Shown here piece by piece: positions 34,050 to 45,424 of a stretch of 64,000 bases of DNA. Under the pieces are notes generated by a model that had not been told where the DNA came from, did not search any database, and saw nothing but the letters and a program-made list of their open reading frames with translations. The translations under genes and the position numbers were made by a program. The stretch covers positions 58,588,584 to 58,652,583 of the forward strand of contig CM062296.1 in NCBI GenBank assembly GCA_031216915.1, given 5' to 3'. The stretch comes from Pictodentalium vernedei. Taxonomy: Eukaryota; Mollusca; Scaphopoda; Dentaliida; Dentaliidae. Within the stretch, counting starts at the first letter, position 1. Every line of letters starts with the position of its first letter.

Positions 34050-34480
34050 AGGCCTAAACAGTTAAAAATCTGTTTCTCGGGCCCTCCCGCGTAGTCTCTC
34101 CGTTGCGCATACTCTCTTTTATAAAAAATGCAAATTAAAAAAAAATGAAAATTGAATGGTTTATGTCTGATATTTTACCCAAGTTAATAAAATTGATAAA
34201 TTTGTCCGCTGAGTGCAACAAAGCTTTGCAACACTTTAGGGGACGAAATACACCACCACCCATGCTATTCTGTAGATTATGGGGCCTAAAACATACAACA
34301 ATTCATGAACATGAACCATTGATGGCAAAGAAATAATTACAAAAATAAAATAAATGAAATACAAAACGGCCCGCCCACATGCAGTTTTAAAAAATGTGGC
34401 CTGAGAAACAGAAGATCTACATTGTGAGGCATAAAAGTTTCTTTATATAATGGAATATTAAAACGAGTAAGGTTGACTTT
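34050..34480. repeat. Family K repeat, copy 2
   Basis: Inverted match to 26450-26830, with hairpin GAGTGCAACAAAGCTTTGCAA at about 34210-34235. Confidence 0.6.
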
Positions 34481-34614
34481 TATTCCAGTAATATTTTCTT
34501 TTCGAAAATATTATAAGGCTGAAAAAAAGAAAATCTTGTTCCGATAGACCCTAAATTCTATCCCTGGCCCTAATCTTTCATGAAGCCTAGGCCAAAAAGT
34601 TATATACGATAACT

Positions 34615-34726
34615 GAAGAATACTTATGGGCTTGGCGTCCCTCACTGGAACGAGCTCGTTCCAATGAGGGTCCATAAGCTATGTTTATGAGACAAAAGAG
34701 AAAAATAATAACATTTCAATGTCTAT
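34615..34726. mobile_element. Diverged family B core
   Basis: CCTCACTGGAACGAGCTCG pairs with GTTCCAATGAGGG, followed by CATAAGCTATG. It abuts B copy 3. Confidence 0.5.
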
Positions 34727-34977
34727 TTAACCCTTTACCCAACGTAACGGCCAAAACCGGCCAGCGCGATTCTCAAAAATCGCCAATGAATTTTTATTAT
34801 TTTTTCATTTTTTGTCTCAAAAACATAGGTTATGACCCCTCGTTGGAACGAGCTCGTCGAGCTCGTTCCAACGAGGGGTCATAACCTATGTTTTTGAGAC
34901 AAAAAATGAAAAAAATTAGTTATTCAAGAATTTTTTTTGTAAGTGTCGTCTGCTTTTCATGTTAGGTAAAGGGTTAA
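34727..34977. mobile_element. piggyBac-type MITE, family B, copy 3, complete
   Basis: TTAA at both ends (34727, 34974), CCCTTTACCCAACGTAACGG at the left and GTTAGGTAAAGGG at the right. The palindrome arms are AAAACATAGGTTATGACC. Confidence 0.93.
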
Positions 34978-35719
34978 GTAGATCGTATTGGACGGTTTTT
35001 CATCATTATGTTGGGTAAGTGGTAAAACGACCGTACGACCGGGATATTGTTGAATCGTTACAATAAATATGGGCGAATTGTAACTTTTCTGACAAGATAA
35101 AAGTTTTGTTTAACTTGTTAGATGAACTGTTTGGATTAGTGCCCCACGCATCCGCACCCACATTCACGCCCCGAACACTTTCCTTTCAGCTGCGCCGCCA
35201 CTGTAATATACGCAAGATGAACGTTTCAACTCCAGATGTGTTCATTCTGTCTCAGTATGTACTTACGCAAACTTCTGTGTCGTTTGTTCAACCGCCTGTA
35301 ACGCTAAACAATTCCAGATCAAAGGAGAGGTGATGACAGAGTCACAGCAATATTTTCCTTTTTTATTGCTGTGTTTCGTATCTTGAGAAAGTAATTAAAA
35401 ACAAATAAGCTTCCAAGAATGTCCACACATGCTCTCCAACACAATTCAACGATCTACTATACTTATTCATAAGAGCTGTTGTACTCAATGCCATCGACCT
35501 TGAGTTGTTTGTCTCATTGGGAGAAAAATAAGTGCTTTCTGACATCATTGTGGGGGTTCTGAATTGAAAACGATTATAATTCCATTCAGATCAATTTCCA
35601 CATGCATAAACGTCTGTATTATTTGTACTGTCTATCAAAATATCCAATTCCGATAAAATCGTTTACCAAGATTTGCGATAGAATATTCAAATTAATATTT
35701 TAGATTGCGCTACACTACG
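34978..35719. other. No gene recognised
   Basis: The ORF at 35106-35333 has no recognisable domain. Confidence 0.3.
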
Positions 35720-36049
35720 AGAAGAAATTGTCTGAAGTTATCATGATAGAGACACGGTTGTCCATTTATACCATGATTACGTATTCTACAATATATAAAA
35801 AACCTGTCACATAAATTTTAGTTTTACACACCAACCGTGATAAACACGCCAGCAATGGGATTTCAGTAGTTAATATTTACACCTACAGTTGAACTATATC
35901 CAAGCTGACGTTTGGTGACGTTGAATACGAACTTGTCTAAATTTATCGCACGTCGCCTCACGAAGAGTAAAATTAAAGTGACAACTAGAGAATTGTAATT
36001 TGTTGGACAAATTACGGGTTTTCCCAACTTTCCAATGTGAAAATGTAGA

Positions 36050-37590
36050 TTACATATAGCAAAACAAAGTGTTTGAAATTATCCATTTCCAAAATGATAG
36101 ACAAAAAGCATCCACAGTTGGCATTCTATAACGGTACTCTTATTCTCACCCTCATTATACTTGGGGGTTAAATCTTGAGATAATAAAGTAAACAGTAACT
36201 TTCTTCTGCAATCATTGTTTCATCAATCCATACCAATATAATTGCTACAACAACCTTGCAATTAGAGGAAATGAGTACAGATGTTTGCAAAATTCACTGA
36301 AAATCAATTTTTGTCAGACAATACTCTTCTTCACAAGGGCAAAACATATGTTGGGTTAACCCTTTACCCAACGTAACGGCCAAAACCGGCCAGCGCTATT
36401 CTCAAAAATCGACAATTAATTTTCAAAATATTTTCATTTTTTGTCTCAAAAACATAGGTTATGACCTCTCGTTGGAACGAGCTCGTCGAGCTCGTTCCAA
36501 CGAGGGGTCATAACCTATGTTTTTTAGACAAAAAATGAAAAAAAATAGTTATTCAAGAATTTTTTTTGCAAGTGTCGTCTGCTTTTCATGTTAGGTAAAG
36601 GGTTAAGGCCCAAAGCATAACTTACAGCAGCGGATTTGTTCATTAAGCATCTCTACATATAGCAAAACAAAGTATTTAAAATTAACCCTTTCCAAAATGA
36701 CAGGAATATGTAACCGCTGTTAGCTAATTTTAGCATTTACGAGTGGAACTCTTACACTCATTGTGTTTGAGGCTTGAAGATGAGATTAAAAACTAAACAG
36801 TAACTTTCTTCTGCAAGCATTGTTGCATCTATGCATTCAAAAATAATTGTTACAACAACATTGCGATAAGAGAAATTAGCGCTTGAAGTTAGCCAATCTC
36901 GAAGATAAAATGCCATATTTATATCATTTGTGGCCCTAGGGGTTAATTTTAAAATATTTGTGTGGTGATTTTAGTGTATAGAACAAAATTTGTCATACTT
37001 TGAGTGCTGCAAGCAGCTATAGAAAACATTCAGAGCTCAATCAGTTTAAAATGAAGTAAATCGTCACCTAAACTTACGAAATTCTGAAAAATTGGATTTT
37101 TTTTGGACGGTACCTACTTTTATGTAACCAGAATGGGATAGAGTTAAACTTTACAACCAAACATACAACAGCAAATATGCTCGATAGTCAATTGTGAATA
37201 CGTACATGAAAAAGTGTTTGAAATTAAGCATTTTCAAAATGATAGAAAAAGCAACCAAAGTTGGCTAATTTTGGCATTTTCAAACGGTGCTCTTATTCTC
37301 GCACTCATTATGCTTGCTGGTTAAATCTGAGATTAAAAAGTGAACAGTAACTTTCTTCCATAATCATTGTTGCATCTATCCATACCAAAATAATTGTTAC
37401 AACAACCTTATAATTAGAGAAATTTGTCCTTGAAGTTGGTCAATTTTGAAGAAAAAATCTATATTCATGTCATTTGTGGCCAATGGGGGTTAATGTTGAA
37501 AGATTTGAGTGGTGATTGTGGTGTATCATATTATGCTCTAAATGTGTGGAAAATTTGAGCTAAATAACTGTAAACATTTTTTAGACTTTC
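36050..37590 (+). repeat. Three diverged tandem units of about 550 bp
   Basis: Units starting near 36057, 36660 and 37205 share AACAGTAACTTTCTTC, ATTGTTACAACAAC and TCATTTGTGGCC. Unit 1 is interrupted by a B MITE. Together they make up most of the insertion in the H locus. Confidence 0.75.
36356..36606. mobile_element. piggyBac-type MITE, family B, copy 4, complete
   Basis: TTAA at 36356-36359 and 36603-36606. Nearly identical to copy 3 in body and palindrome. Confidence 0.93.
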
Positions 37591-38219
37591 GAAAAATGGA
37601 GAAATTGTGAAGGTTTTGGCAGAATATTTTGAAAATACGCGTTTTCACGGATATGACGATACCGCATTTCACAAGATTTTATGACATTACATAAGTATGC
37701 CAAATTTGGTCAAAATCGTACAGCTTGTTTTTGAGCAGTTCAACAGTCAAAATTCACGGAGGAAAAAAACTGGGTTTGGGAAAGCCTAATAATTTATTAC
37801 GTTTTTAAACGAGTTTACCCCATAAGACACAAAAACTTAACAGACAGGCATTCTCTTATGTTAACAGAGCATCCATAACTCGAAATGGTATGTTATTATG
37901 ATATTAAAATGAAAAAGGCCCCGTTTCGTTTTCCATTTCGTTTCGGTGATAAAATTGACAGCGGAAGTACCGCCCACCGATGCTCGTGTAAACACAAACA
38001 TATTCGCACGTATGTACGGCTGGTGCTCAGTAAAATAGAGAAAAAAATAATATAATCTAACGATCGTGGTATAAGTAAGATATACCCAAAGTAGCTTGGT
38101 GTACCAAATGTTCACCACTCGTGGTGAAGTGGCGTAAACCGCGCGCCGAAGGCTCGCGGTTAACATCACTTCACCACTCGTGGTGAACATTTGATACACC
38201 AAGCTACTATGGGTATATG

Positions 38220-38925
38220 CTATATATTTATTTTATTTGATTAATTTTATTAACTGCATAAAGTATCTGGACGGAAATTTGGAAGAAGGGCTGGTGAGAA
38301 GGTGAAAACCGGAGTATTCGTGAAATGGGCAGACCTGACCCAGCTCAAACAAAAAAGTTGCTCATTGGATTGGGATAAACTTCACACTAACTTTATAAAC
38401 AACATTAGTTCTGCCGGTGATGTTATCCATATAATTCCATTTCCTTCGCACAGCGTTGGCGACCTTTACAAGTTAAATTTGGAAAACTTTCGATATGCAA
38501 CTCTTTTGGACTGTAAACGTCGCGGATTTTGGCCACGACTCGCTCCTTCCCCCTTCCTCTTGCTTTTTCGAGACTATATTTATTTTATTTGATTAATTTT
38601 ATTAACTGCATAAAGTATCTGGACGGAAATTTGGAAGGAGGGCTGGTGAGAAGGTGAAAACCGGAGTATTCGTGAAATGGGCAGACCTGACCCAGCTCAA
38701 ACAAAAAAGTTGCTCATTGGATTGGGATAAACTTCACACTAACTTTATAAACAACATTAGTTCTGCTGGTGATGTTATCCATATAATTCCATTTCCTTCG
38801 CACAGCGTTGGCGACCTTTACAAGTTAAATTTGGAAAACTTTCGATATGCAACTCTTTTGGACTGTAAACGTCGCGGATTTTGGCCACGACTCGCTCCTT
38901 CCCCCTTCCTCTTGCTTTTTCGAGA
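38220..38925 (+). repeat. 352-bp tandem duplication
   Basis: The segment beginning TATTTATTTTATTTGATTAA is repeated head to tail at an offset of 352 bp, with only about two substitutions (near 38286/38638 and 38414/38766). Confidence 0.95.
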
Positions 38926-39004
38926 CTCGGGCCAAATTGAGACGCCATTGGCAGGAGACGATCAAAAATGGTTGACAGATTTCGCCATTGAAAGAGGTTT
39001 ATGA
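38254..39004 (+). CDS. Hypothetical ORF region, tandemly duplicated
   Basis: Each duplicate keeps the same frame open for about 100 codons. The frame contains TGVFVKWADLTQLKQKS, VIHIIPFPSHSVGDLYKL and FWPRLAPSPFLLLFRD. Copy 1 then runs into a stop beside the junction. Copy 2 continues through PLAGDDQKWLTDFAIERGL to a TGA at 39002-39004. The other frames are broken by stops, so this frame may be coding. No domain is recognised, and no start codon context or splice site could be settled. It may be a 3' exon that was duplicated, or the remains of a gene. Confidence 0.35.
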
Positions 39005-39479
39005 GAAACTTAGCTCCCCTTAATTTTCTGAAGCTGTTAGTAAATTGGACACAATGAGTATGGCAATTTCACACCGATGTGAATTAATCTGTCGCAACAG
39101 CCAGTATCAAAACAATGCACGCGAGAGGGATTGATGTTGGTGTTGTGCTTTGTTAGTCAGCTTTAGTGCCTAGTAAAGAAAGTTCATTGGTTATGTGATT
39201 ATATTTTCTAAGCGAAAGGATTGTTAAATATTTTTTATCTTTTATCTTTGCTGACATTGTTTAGCCTTTATCGAGAGACTTACTGAAATCCTAAACCGCT
39301 GCCTCGACGTTGCCTGTTTTCCAAAATGCTGGAACGCAGCTGGATTGGTGGACGACCCCAGGCTTTCCAAAAACTACACGTGCATTATACAACCCTATTT
39401 TTGTAACCGTTGAGGGATATCATGTAGAGGTCATTCCCAAGCTGCGTTGCTGTTGGGGATTCTCTCTTCTTCTCTTCAG

Positions 39480-39826
39480 TTTAATCAGGCTTGACCTGTC
39501 CTGGCGGAATCAAAATCATCCTTGCGCTTGGCCTGAACCAACGGAGACAAAATGTCTCCACATCGCCTGGTTCAATGAGCGTTCAACCTTTCACACTTAT
39601 GACCGTCTCATGTGCTGGATGTCTGCGTCGGTGGCGGCGGGCCTGACTGAGTCAGAGACAGAGTACACTTGTTTGGGAAGCCTCGATCAGGCACACAACA
39701 ACACGTGGCAGACTATGCTTGCCAGCAGAAAATCAAGCACCACCTTCAGAATCAACAACATCTCCAACAAGCCTGAAAATAAGCAGACTGTCATCTGCAA
39801 AATGAGGTCCCCAGAGGGTGAATTTG
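39480..39826 (+). CDS. Candidate internal exon, unrecognised, possibly extracellular
   Basis: A strong acceptor (TTCTCTCTTCTTCTCTTCAG ends at 39479) and a consensus donor (G then GTGAGT at 39827) bound an open frame of about 115 residues. The frame lies in a longer ORF from 39310 to 39882. The stretch includes CLHIAWFNERSTFHTYDR, YTCLGSLDQ and an NNTW N-glycosylation sequon, and the cysteine-containing part is loosely Ig-like. The exon would enter in phase 2 and leave in phase 1. No homologue is recognised. The tandem ORF just upstream could belong to the same gene. Confidence 0.38.
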
Positions 39827-39976
39827 GTGAGTCTGTCTGTTGTTTTCGTTTATTAAAAGTAAGAAACGGAATAGAAGCTTAGTTTTCTAAACAATTACTC
39901 GCATAATTGAACCTTCTTCACTCGTCTAATAAGTTCAAGAAAGTCAACCTTATCGAAAGTCGATTGACATAAGCAA

Positions 39977-40736
39977 GGCTCCTGTGAAAATTCGAAATTC
40001 GTTTCGGAATTCGATTCTAAAGTCAATATTCGATTCGATTCGATATTGGAAATTCGAATATTTTCGAATATACTTCGGCCATGACCGTGAATGTACAGAT
40101 TGTAATTGATCACATTATTCTATATTGAGTATTGTTCTGGGTAGAAATGCAACTGTCTTGTAGTGTTAACAGTCTTTTCAGCGATGTTGCACAGTTGTAG
40201 CAACATTGCTAGAGACAATATTACAGCTACAGTTGTTCATTTCAACTTATTGTGCATTATGACCAGTGACCATTTATAAAAAAAGTTTTGTTTTAATTTA
40301 CAAGCGGATCGACTACATTATCGTTTCGTTTTAGTCATTCTGCATTTTAAAACAAATGGCTTCACGACTGAATGGAGTCAATCCGATTCGAAAACATGTG
40401 ATAAAAGTGAGTTGTCAGCCCTATCAGCCAGGTTCGTTTAAATATGTTTGTTGCTGCAGTTTCGAAGCTACAAAGTCACCAATTCGAATAGTTTCAGCCA
40501 ATAGCTAGTATGGTTTATATCTCAATTTAGCGTGGGAAGTGGTGAGGCGAAAAATGCTCTCTAACATAACTGTGTGTCTTTCAATAATCGGGGTTATTAT
40601 TTAAAAAAAACAAATTTCTTTTGATAGCGTATCCATTAACTGTGATTCGATTCGAAATTCGATTCGAAATTCAATTCCTTATCACCAATTCGATTCGATA
40701 TTCGATTCGATCAATATCGGCAATTCGCAGGTCCCT
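39977..40736. mobile_element. Possible decayed hAT element with ATTCGATTCG-rich ends
   Basis: The right end read inward begins TAGGGACCTGCGAATTGCC, and the left reads CAAGGCTCCTGTGAAAATTC. Both are followed by ATTCGATTCGAAATTCG repeats. The flanks ACATAAGC and GTATAAGT agree at 5 of 8 positions, with transitions elsewhere, so the hAT call is tentative. Confidence 0.42.
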
Positions 40737-40915
40737 AGTATAAGTCAGGGGTGGGTCCGGAGACCCGCAACATAAAACAAAAACACTCCCGGGTCCAGAA
40801 GGAATAAAGCAAATCAAATGAAAATGTCCGTTTTTCAGGACAAGTCAAATTCCGTAAGGAATCTGACGACGTCATGTCCGGAAGCAGTCTAGTCATTGAA
40901 TAGACAATCGTCTGT

Positions 40916-41017
40916 GTTTAGATTCAATCGTCTGGGATATTTCAGTTGATCCGAAACGCGAAACGAAAGTTCGCTTTTTCGGACCAACTGAACTATTCCA
41001 GACTATTGAATCTAAAC
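40916..41017. repeat. Hairpin, arms about 46 bp
   Basis: GTTTAGATTCAATCGTCTGG...CAGTTGATCCGAAA pairs with TTTTTCGGACCAACTGAAC...TTGAATCTAAAC around CGAAACGAAAGTTCG. Confidence 0.8.
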
Positions 41018-41471
41018 GTTAAATAAAATTAATTTTCATTGAATCAACACAAGAAATGCTTCTGAATCGAGACTTCTTTTGCCCTAATCATTGATTTCAT
41101 TATCATTATGAAACTGAAGAATCACCACACCTGTACTTTGACGGTTACACCACGTAGTTCCCCTATTTGTGTTAAAATCGTGTTGGTTCCACTGTAAATT
41201 ATATACTTATTGACTGCAATATGTATAGGTGGGTAACGTAAGAATATTTGTGTATATTTCCGAATACAGAGATGTCACATCAATTGAACAGTAGTCTTCC
41301 CCCAAACACCACGAAACGTGTGTAAACAAAATACCCAATAACAGCTTCATATTCCGAATAGAATTGGACTGGTAACTTGTGACTTTGGGAAAGAGTGGAA
41401 ACAATCTTCGAGTGTCCAGAAAACCATGTTCAGCCCTATAGGGCCGTAAAATTAAAATTTGCTGAGCCTCC

Positions 41472-42081
41472 TTAACTCTTTGCTCAACGTAACGGCCAAA
41501 ATCGGCCAGCACTATTCACAAAAATCACCACTTGATTTTCATTATATTTTCACTTTTTGTTTTAAAAACCTAGGTTATGACCCCTCTTTGGAACGAACTC
41601 ATCGAGCTCGTTCCAATGAGGGGTCATAACCTATGTTTATGAGACAAAGAATGAAAATAATTAGTTATTCAATAATTTTCTTTACCAGTATCGTCTGATT
41701 TTCATGTTAAGTATTTATTTATTTATTGGGGTTTAAGGTCACATACTTATGCACAATGGCTATTCATGATCGTGACAGTTTTACGGGTGGAGGAAGCCGA
41801 AGTACAAAGAGAGAACCACCGAGCAACCACGAGCAACTGTCAGCTCCTCAACATTCTAACTCTGTTCGAGCTCCGCTCAAGCAGGATTACAGCGATTGAA
41901 GACATGTGCACCATCGACATGCAGTACGTCATCGTGCCCCCATGTAGTCAACCGGGATAAAATGCCTTGCCCAAGGACACAACGCGGTCGTCCCGGACGG
42001 GGATCGAACTCGGGACCTCGAGCATAAAAGTCCAACAGTCTACCAATGAGCTCCCGCTTTTCATGTTAGGTAAAGGGTTAA
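41472..42081. mobile_element. piggyBac-type MITE, family B, copy 5, split by a SINE
   Basis: The left TTAA at 41472 begins CTCTTTGCTCAACGTAACGG. The right end GTTAGGTAAAGGGTTAA finishes at 42081, after the SINE insertion. Confidence 0.9.
41706..42058 (-). mobile_element. SINE inserted in B copy 5
   Basis: Tail TTTATTTATTTATTGGGG at the left, tRNA-like head (B box GAGTTCGATCC on the minus strand) at the right. The flanks TTTTCATGTTAAGTA and TTTTCATGTTAGGTA form the target duplication (14 of 15 positions). Confidence 0.9.
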
Positions 42082-42499
42082 CGAATGGTTTTACGTTCTA
42101 ATCGAATGTTGTCATTTTCTTTAACCAAAATTTACGTATATTGTGTTGAATGGGTTAACAAAATGAAACGAAAGCAGAATACCTACATGTTTATTCATAT
42201 TTTTACCCCTTTGAACCCTGGTGGTATCTTTGATGACAGTTCAGTGGCAGCAATTTAAAGAGTTCATAATCATTATTTGGGGGTAGACCAATTAATATTT
42301 TTAACGTGCAGCGTAGACAATATTAATTATCCACCCCACACCTTTACTTTGCAGCCATCCCACTTTATGAAAATGTGACGGAACATGTTCCCGGCCTGGA
42401 CAAGCGACCTCTCGCGTTCAAAGTGTTAATCCCTTTCCCAACGCACGGGATATCAAATTTTTATTATTTTAATTAGTTTTCTGTCAAAGTCTAAGTTAC

Positions 42500-42745
42500 T
42501 AATTAGGTAATAACAGAGTTTGTAGCTGGTGAAAGCAAGTTCACCAAACCAGAGTTTGCAGCTGGTGAAAGCAAGTTCACCATCGATGTGCATAAAGTTT
42601 TTTTTACATATTTTCTTTGTGCCTCCATGTGGGCAATCGGGTTTAATGTCTTGCACAATGATACTCTGATGATCACGCAGAGTCGAACCGCTGATTTTTT
42701 TGTTTAAAGTCCAAAGCTCTAACCAATGATCGACGGTGCTTACTA
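42500..42745 (-). mobile_element. Degenerate SINE
   Basis: CTCCATGTGGGCAATCGG and TCTTGCACAATGATAC correspond to the SINE core. A 33-bp piece containing GGTGAAAGCAAGTTCACCA is duplicated at its left edge. Confidence 0.55.
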
Positions 42746-42862
42746 AATTTACCAATGCGGGGGTACCTATGGAATTTTTCGCTACTCTCCATGAAGACAA
42801 AAGAAAATAATTGTTTCAGAATAATGCGACTCGAGTTAATATTGAGGCACCATCTTCAAGAT

Positions 42863-42940
42863 GACATCTCGCCTCCTGGGCTCCAATTTGTTCTATGTGC
42901 CAGTAGGCACATAGAACACATTGTAACTCAGAGGACGATC
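42863..42940. repeat. Family E palindrome core
   Basis: TTGTTCTATGTGCC AGTA GGCACATAGAACA with flanks similar to the E palindrome; the body is absent. Confidence 0.65.
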
Positions 42941-43240
42941 TAGGTGAATACAATGGACAAACTACTGAACTTGACAGACTTTCAGTGCTTGGGTGTATTC
43001 CACTGTGCTTCGTAGGTCTCCCTGACAGATAACCCTTGTTTTTGATGTTTTTTTTTTGTTTTTTTGTGTTGCGTCGTACTAACAGTTTCTTTTTTATAAT
43101 GCAAAAAAAGACCCTATTGTTCCATTTCACAGAATTTCAGATGCCATATTATTTCGATGTTAGATACATGTATTATCTTCATTACGCTTGTATGTGGAGA
43201 TTTACATCAGATTTTCAGTCTTCCCTTGATTCATTTAATG

Positions 43241-43558
43241 TACAGTTAAAACTAGAAGTCCTGTCACGAATAGTGCGCTTATCTAGGCTTAATTGCTCGT
43301 TGGAATTGCGCGCAATTGCCATATCGAATGGCATCCAAAGCACGGCAGGTTCTCCTGGTTACTCATAGCAAACACATGCAATGTTTCTGCCAATGGACCT
43401 CCGGTTAACTCGGAGGTCCATTGGCTGGAACATTGCTTGTGCACAAGCCATATGTACAGAATATGATAGCTTTACTTGGGCCATAACGCGCACTTTAACG
43501 CGCATATCAACGCGCTATTTGTGCGCATTTCATGACAGGACTTCTAGTTTTAACTGTA
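43241..43558 (+). mobile_element. Tc1/mariner-type MITE, family C, complete
   Basis: TA at both ends, canonical ends, and centre GACCTCCGGTTAACTCGGAG. Confidence 0.93.
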
Positions 43559-43649
43559 TTGATTGTGGACAAGATATTGAATCCGATAGAAATCTCCGGG
43601 CATTCACAATAAAAAAATATTTTGATGGCAGATCAATAATTACAAAAAT

Positions 43650-43820
43650 AAATAGACAAAACTACATGCATGTTTCAATGAGTCGTTTTGTATTCAATGA
43701 GTCAGATGTGCGTAGGAAGAAAACGTCGAGACCGAAGGTCGAGACGTTTTCTTTCTACGCACATCTGACGAATTGAATACAAAACGACTCATTGAAACAT
43801 ACATGTGGTTTTGTATTTAT
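43650..43820. repeat. Long hairpin, arms about 80 bp
   Basis: GAGTCGTTTTGTATTCAATG and GTGCGTAGGAAGAAAACGTC pair with their complements around an apex GAGACCGAAGGTCGAG. It abuts family K copy 3. Confidence 0.88.
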
Positions 43821-43824
43821 TACA

Positions 43825-44086
43825 TGACCCAAGCACCTACTGACCTAATTTTCTTTTCTATCAACGGTGGTAAACACCATGCACTTTATGCAGTCACATT
43901 GCATAAAAAAAGTCCCGGTTGGAACAGGTTGGTGTGCAATACGGAATTCCGTATTGCACAGCCGCATTGCACGCCATAAGAGAGACTGCATGGGCATGTA
44001 ATAAAATAAAAAATGTCTGCCAACATGCAATTGTTACAAAAAATGGCCCGAGAAACAGACCTACTTTGTGGTGCCTAATTAAACAT
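43825..44086. repeat. Family K-like, diverged
   Basis: CATGCAATTGTTACAAAAAA and TGGCCCGAGAAACAGA resemble 34370-34420. A hairpin GCAATACGGAATTCCGTATTGC sits at 43936-43957. Confidence 0.45.
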
Positions 44087-44152
44087 AATAAACAGTTATA
44101 TTAACAAATAAACAGTTCTATTAACAAATAAACAGTTCTATTAACAAATCTT
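44087..44152. repeat. 20-bp tandem repeat, about 3 units
   Basis: AAATAAACAGTTCTATTAAC repeated three times with one variant. Confidence 0.85.
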
Positions 44153-44573
44153 AAGTATTATTATATGACTATGTAACTCTATCGCTAAATATCACTACTG
44201 TTTGACGATCATTTACTGGTCTCCGGAAAATCCACAGTGTGGAACCCGATTCCGTTTCACAAAAGCACGAAGGACTCTTTACGTATTTCGCATAATTGGC
44301 TGTTCCGTTTGTAGAGAGTACGTTACTCGGAGCAAGAATGGGTGCGCTTGAAAGGCGGTCTGTTTTTTTACCGCATTCATGATATTGTTTTTATCGTATT
44401 CATGCGCAGCGGGGGATTCCGCGGAAATGCGCACCTGTTACAAATATAAGTATAAATAAACATAGTTCTTTTTTACTTCATTCCAATTTACCAAGAAAAG
44501 GTTGGGGGAATTGTTAATTCTAGCGTTGGCATGCGATGTTTAACTATAAGCCATGCAATAAACCATGTTAATC

Positions 44574-44723
44574 GCTACAGTGAAGTGATATGGATCGTCT
44601 AATCACGTTTCGTTGAGAAGGTCAGATCGCCGGATCAAACTCGCTGCGAACGGCAGCTTGTTTGATCCGCCGATATGGCCTTCTCAACTCGACCTGACAC
44701 GGCGAACTCACTTCACTGTAGCT
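44574..44723. repeat. Hairpin with outer and inner arms
   Basis: Outer GCTACAGTGAAGTGA pairs with TCACTTCACTGTAGC. Inner GTTGAGAAGGTCAGATCG and CGGATCAAAC pair with complements. Confidence 0.75.
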
Positions 44724-45424
44724 ATATGTATTTATCCGATGTGTTCAATATATTCCACACAATATTGGGAAAAATAGGTTACGGCGTGAGGACAAACATA
44801 ATGCAGGTCTATCTTCCTCTTTGCATATTTTCTGTTTCCGGCAATGGTTTTTAAAAATCTCCTGGGGGAGTGGGTGGGGGTGGTGGTTTTCTAACAGTCA
44901 GTGTCAAATAATAGTATCATGGAAATTTCTGACTATTATCCAACGGTTACAATACGCTATATGGAGGTAAAACATTTAACAGAGCATAAAATGAAGGAGG
45001 TCAGCTGATTGGGGCAGTATGTATCGATTTTGAAATCATCAATAAAATTGTCACAGTATCTATTGTGGAAAAGACTTGAAATACTTACGCTGGTTGTCCT
45101 TTCAAAATTGTGAAGTTGAAAAATAAGACGAGGAGGTCATGTAAAATATGCCCGTTTCAATAGTGCGAAACTGGACGGTAGTCGGGGAATTGTCAATATT
45201 TGAACATAAAACACAAATATTTTCTCCCTATTCATTTTTTTAATGAGATGATATACTAAGTTGATACAGAACTGTTTTCCCTACAAATGAGCTTGATGAC
45301 CTTAGGAGACTGGAAAATGTTAACACTGTCGCCAATACAAATCAATTAGTGTATTGTAACCAACGGCTTACATGGTCCTATGCAGCGAGGGAATAGTGTA
45401 TGTGTTATCCCGACATTTAATAAT
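44724..45424. other. No gene recognised
   Basis: No assignable feature. Confidence 0.3.

Larger units (their letters stand above)
35720..38225 (-). mobile_element. Family H locus, copy 2, carrying a 1.8-kb insertion
   Basis: 35720-36000 and 37785-38225 together match 5027-5720 inverted. Between them lies about 1.78 kb absent from copy 1. The palindrome at 38081-38217 (apex GCGCGCCGAAGGCTCGCG) forms the right edge. Confidence 0.8.

Noticed and set aside
34727-34977. Interstitial telomere repeat (TTAACCC)
   Set aside because: The TTAACCC word occurs once at each end of a MITE, not in tandem; it is TTAA plus the piggyBac-type terminus.
43036-43368. 110-codon ORF as a gene
   Set aside because: Half of it lies in a T-rich run and the rest in a family C MITE.
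44210-44470. Host promoter or exon
   Set aside because: Some GC-richer words, but no coherent motif set or open frame with splice sites.
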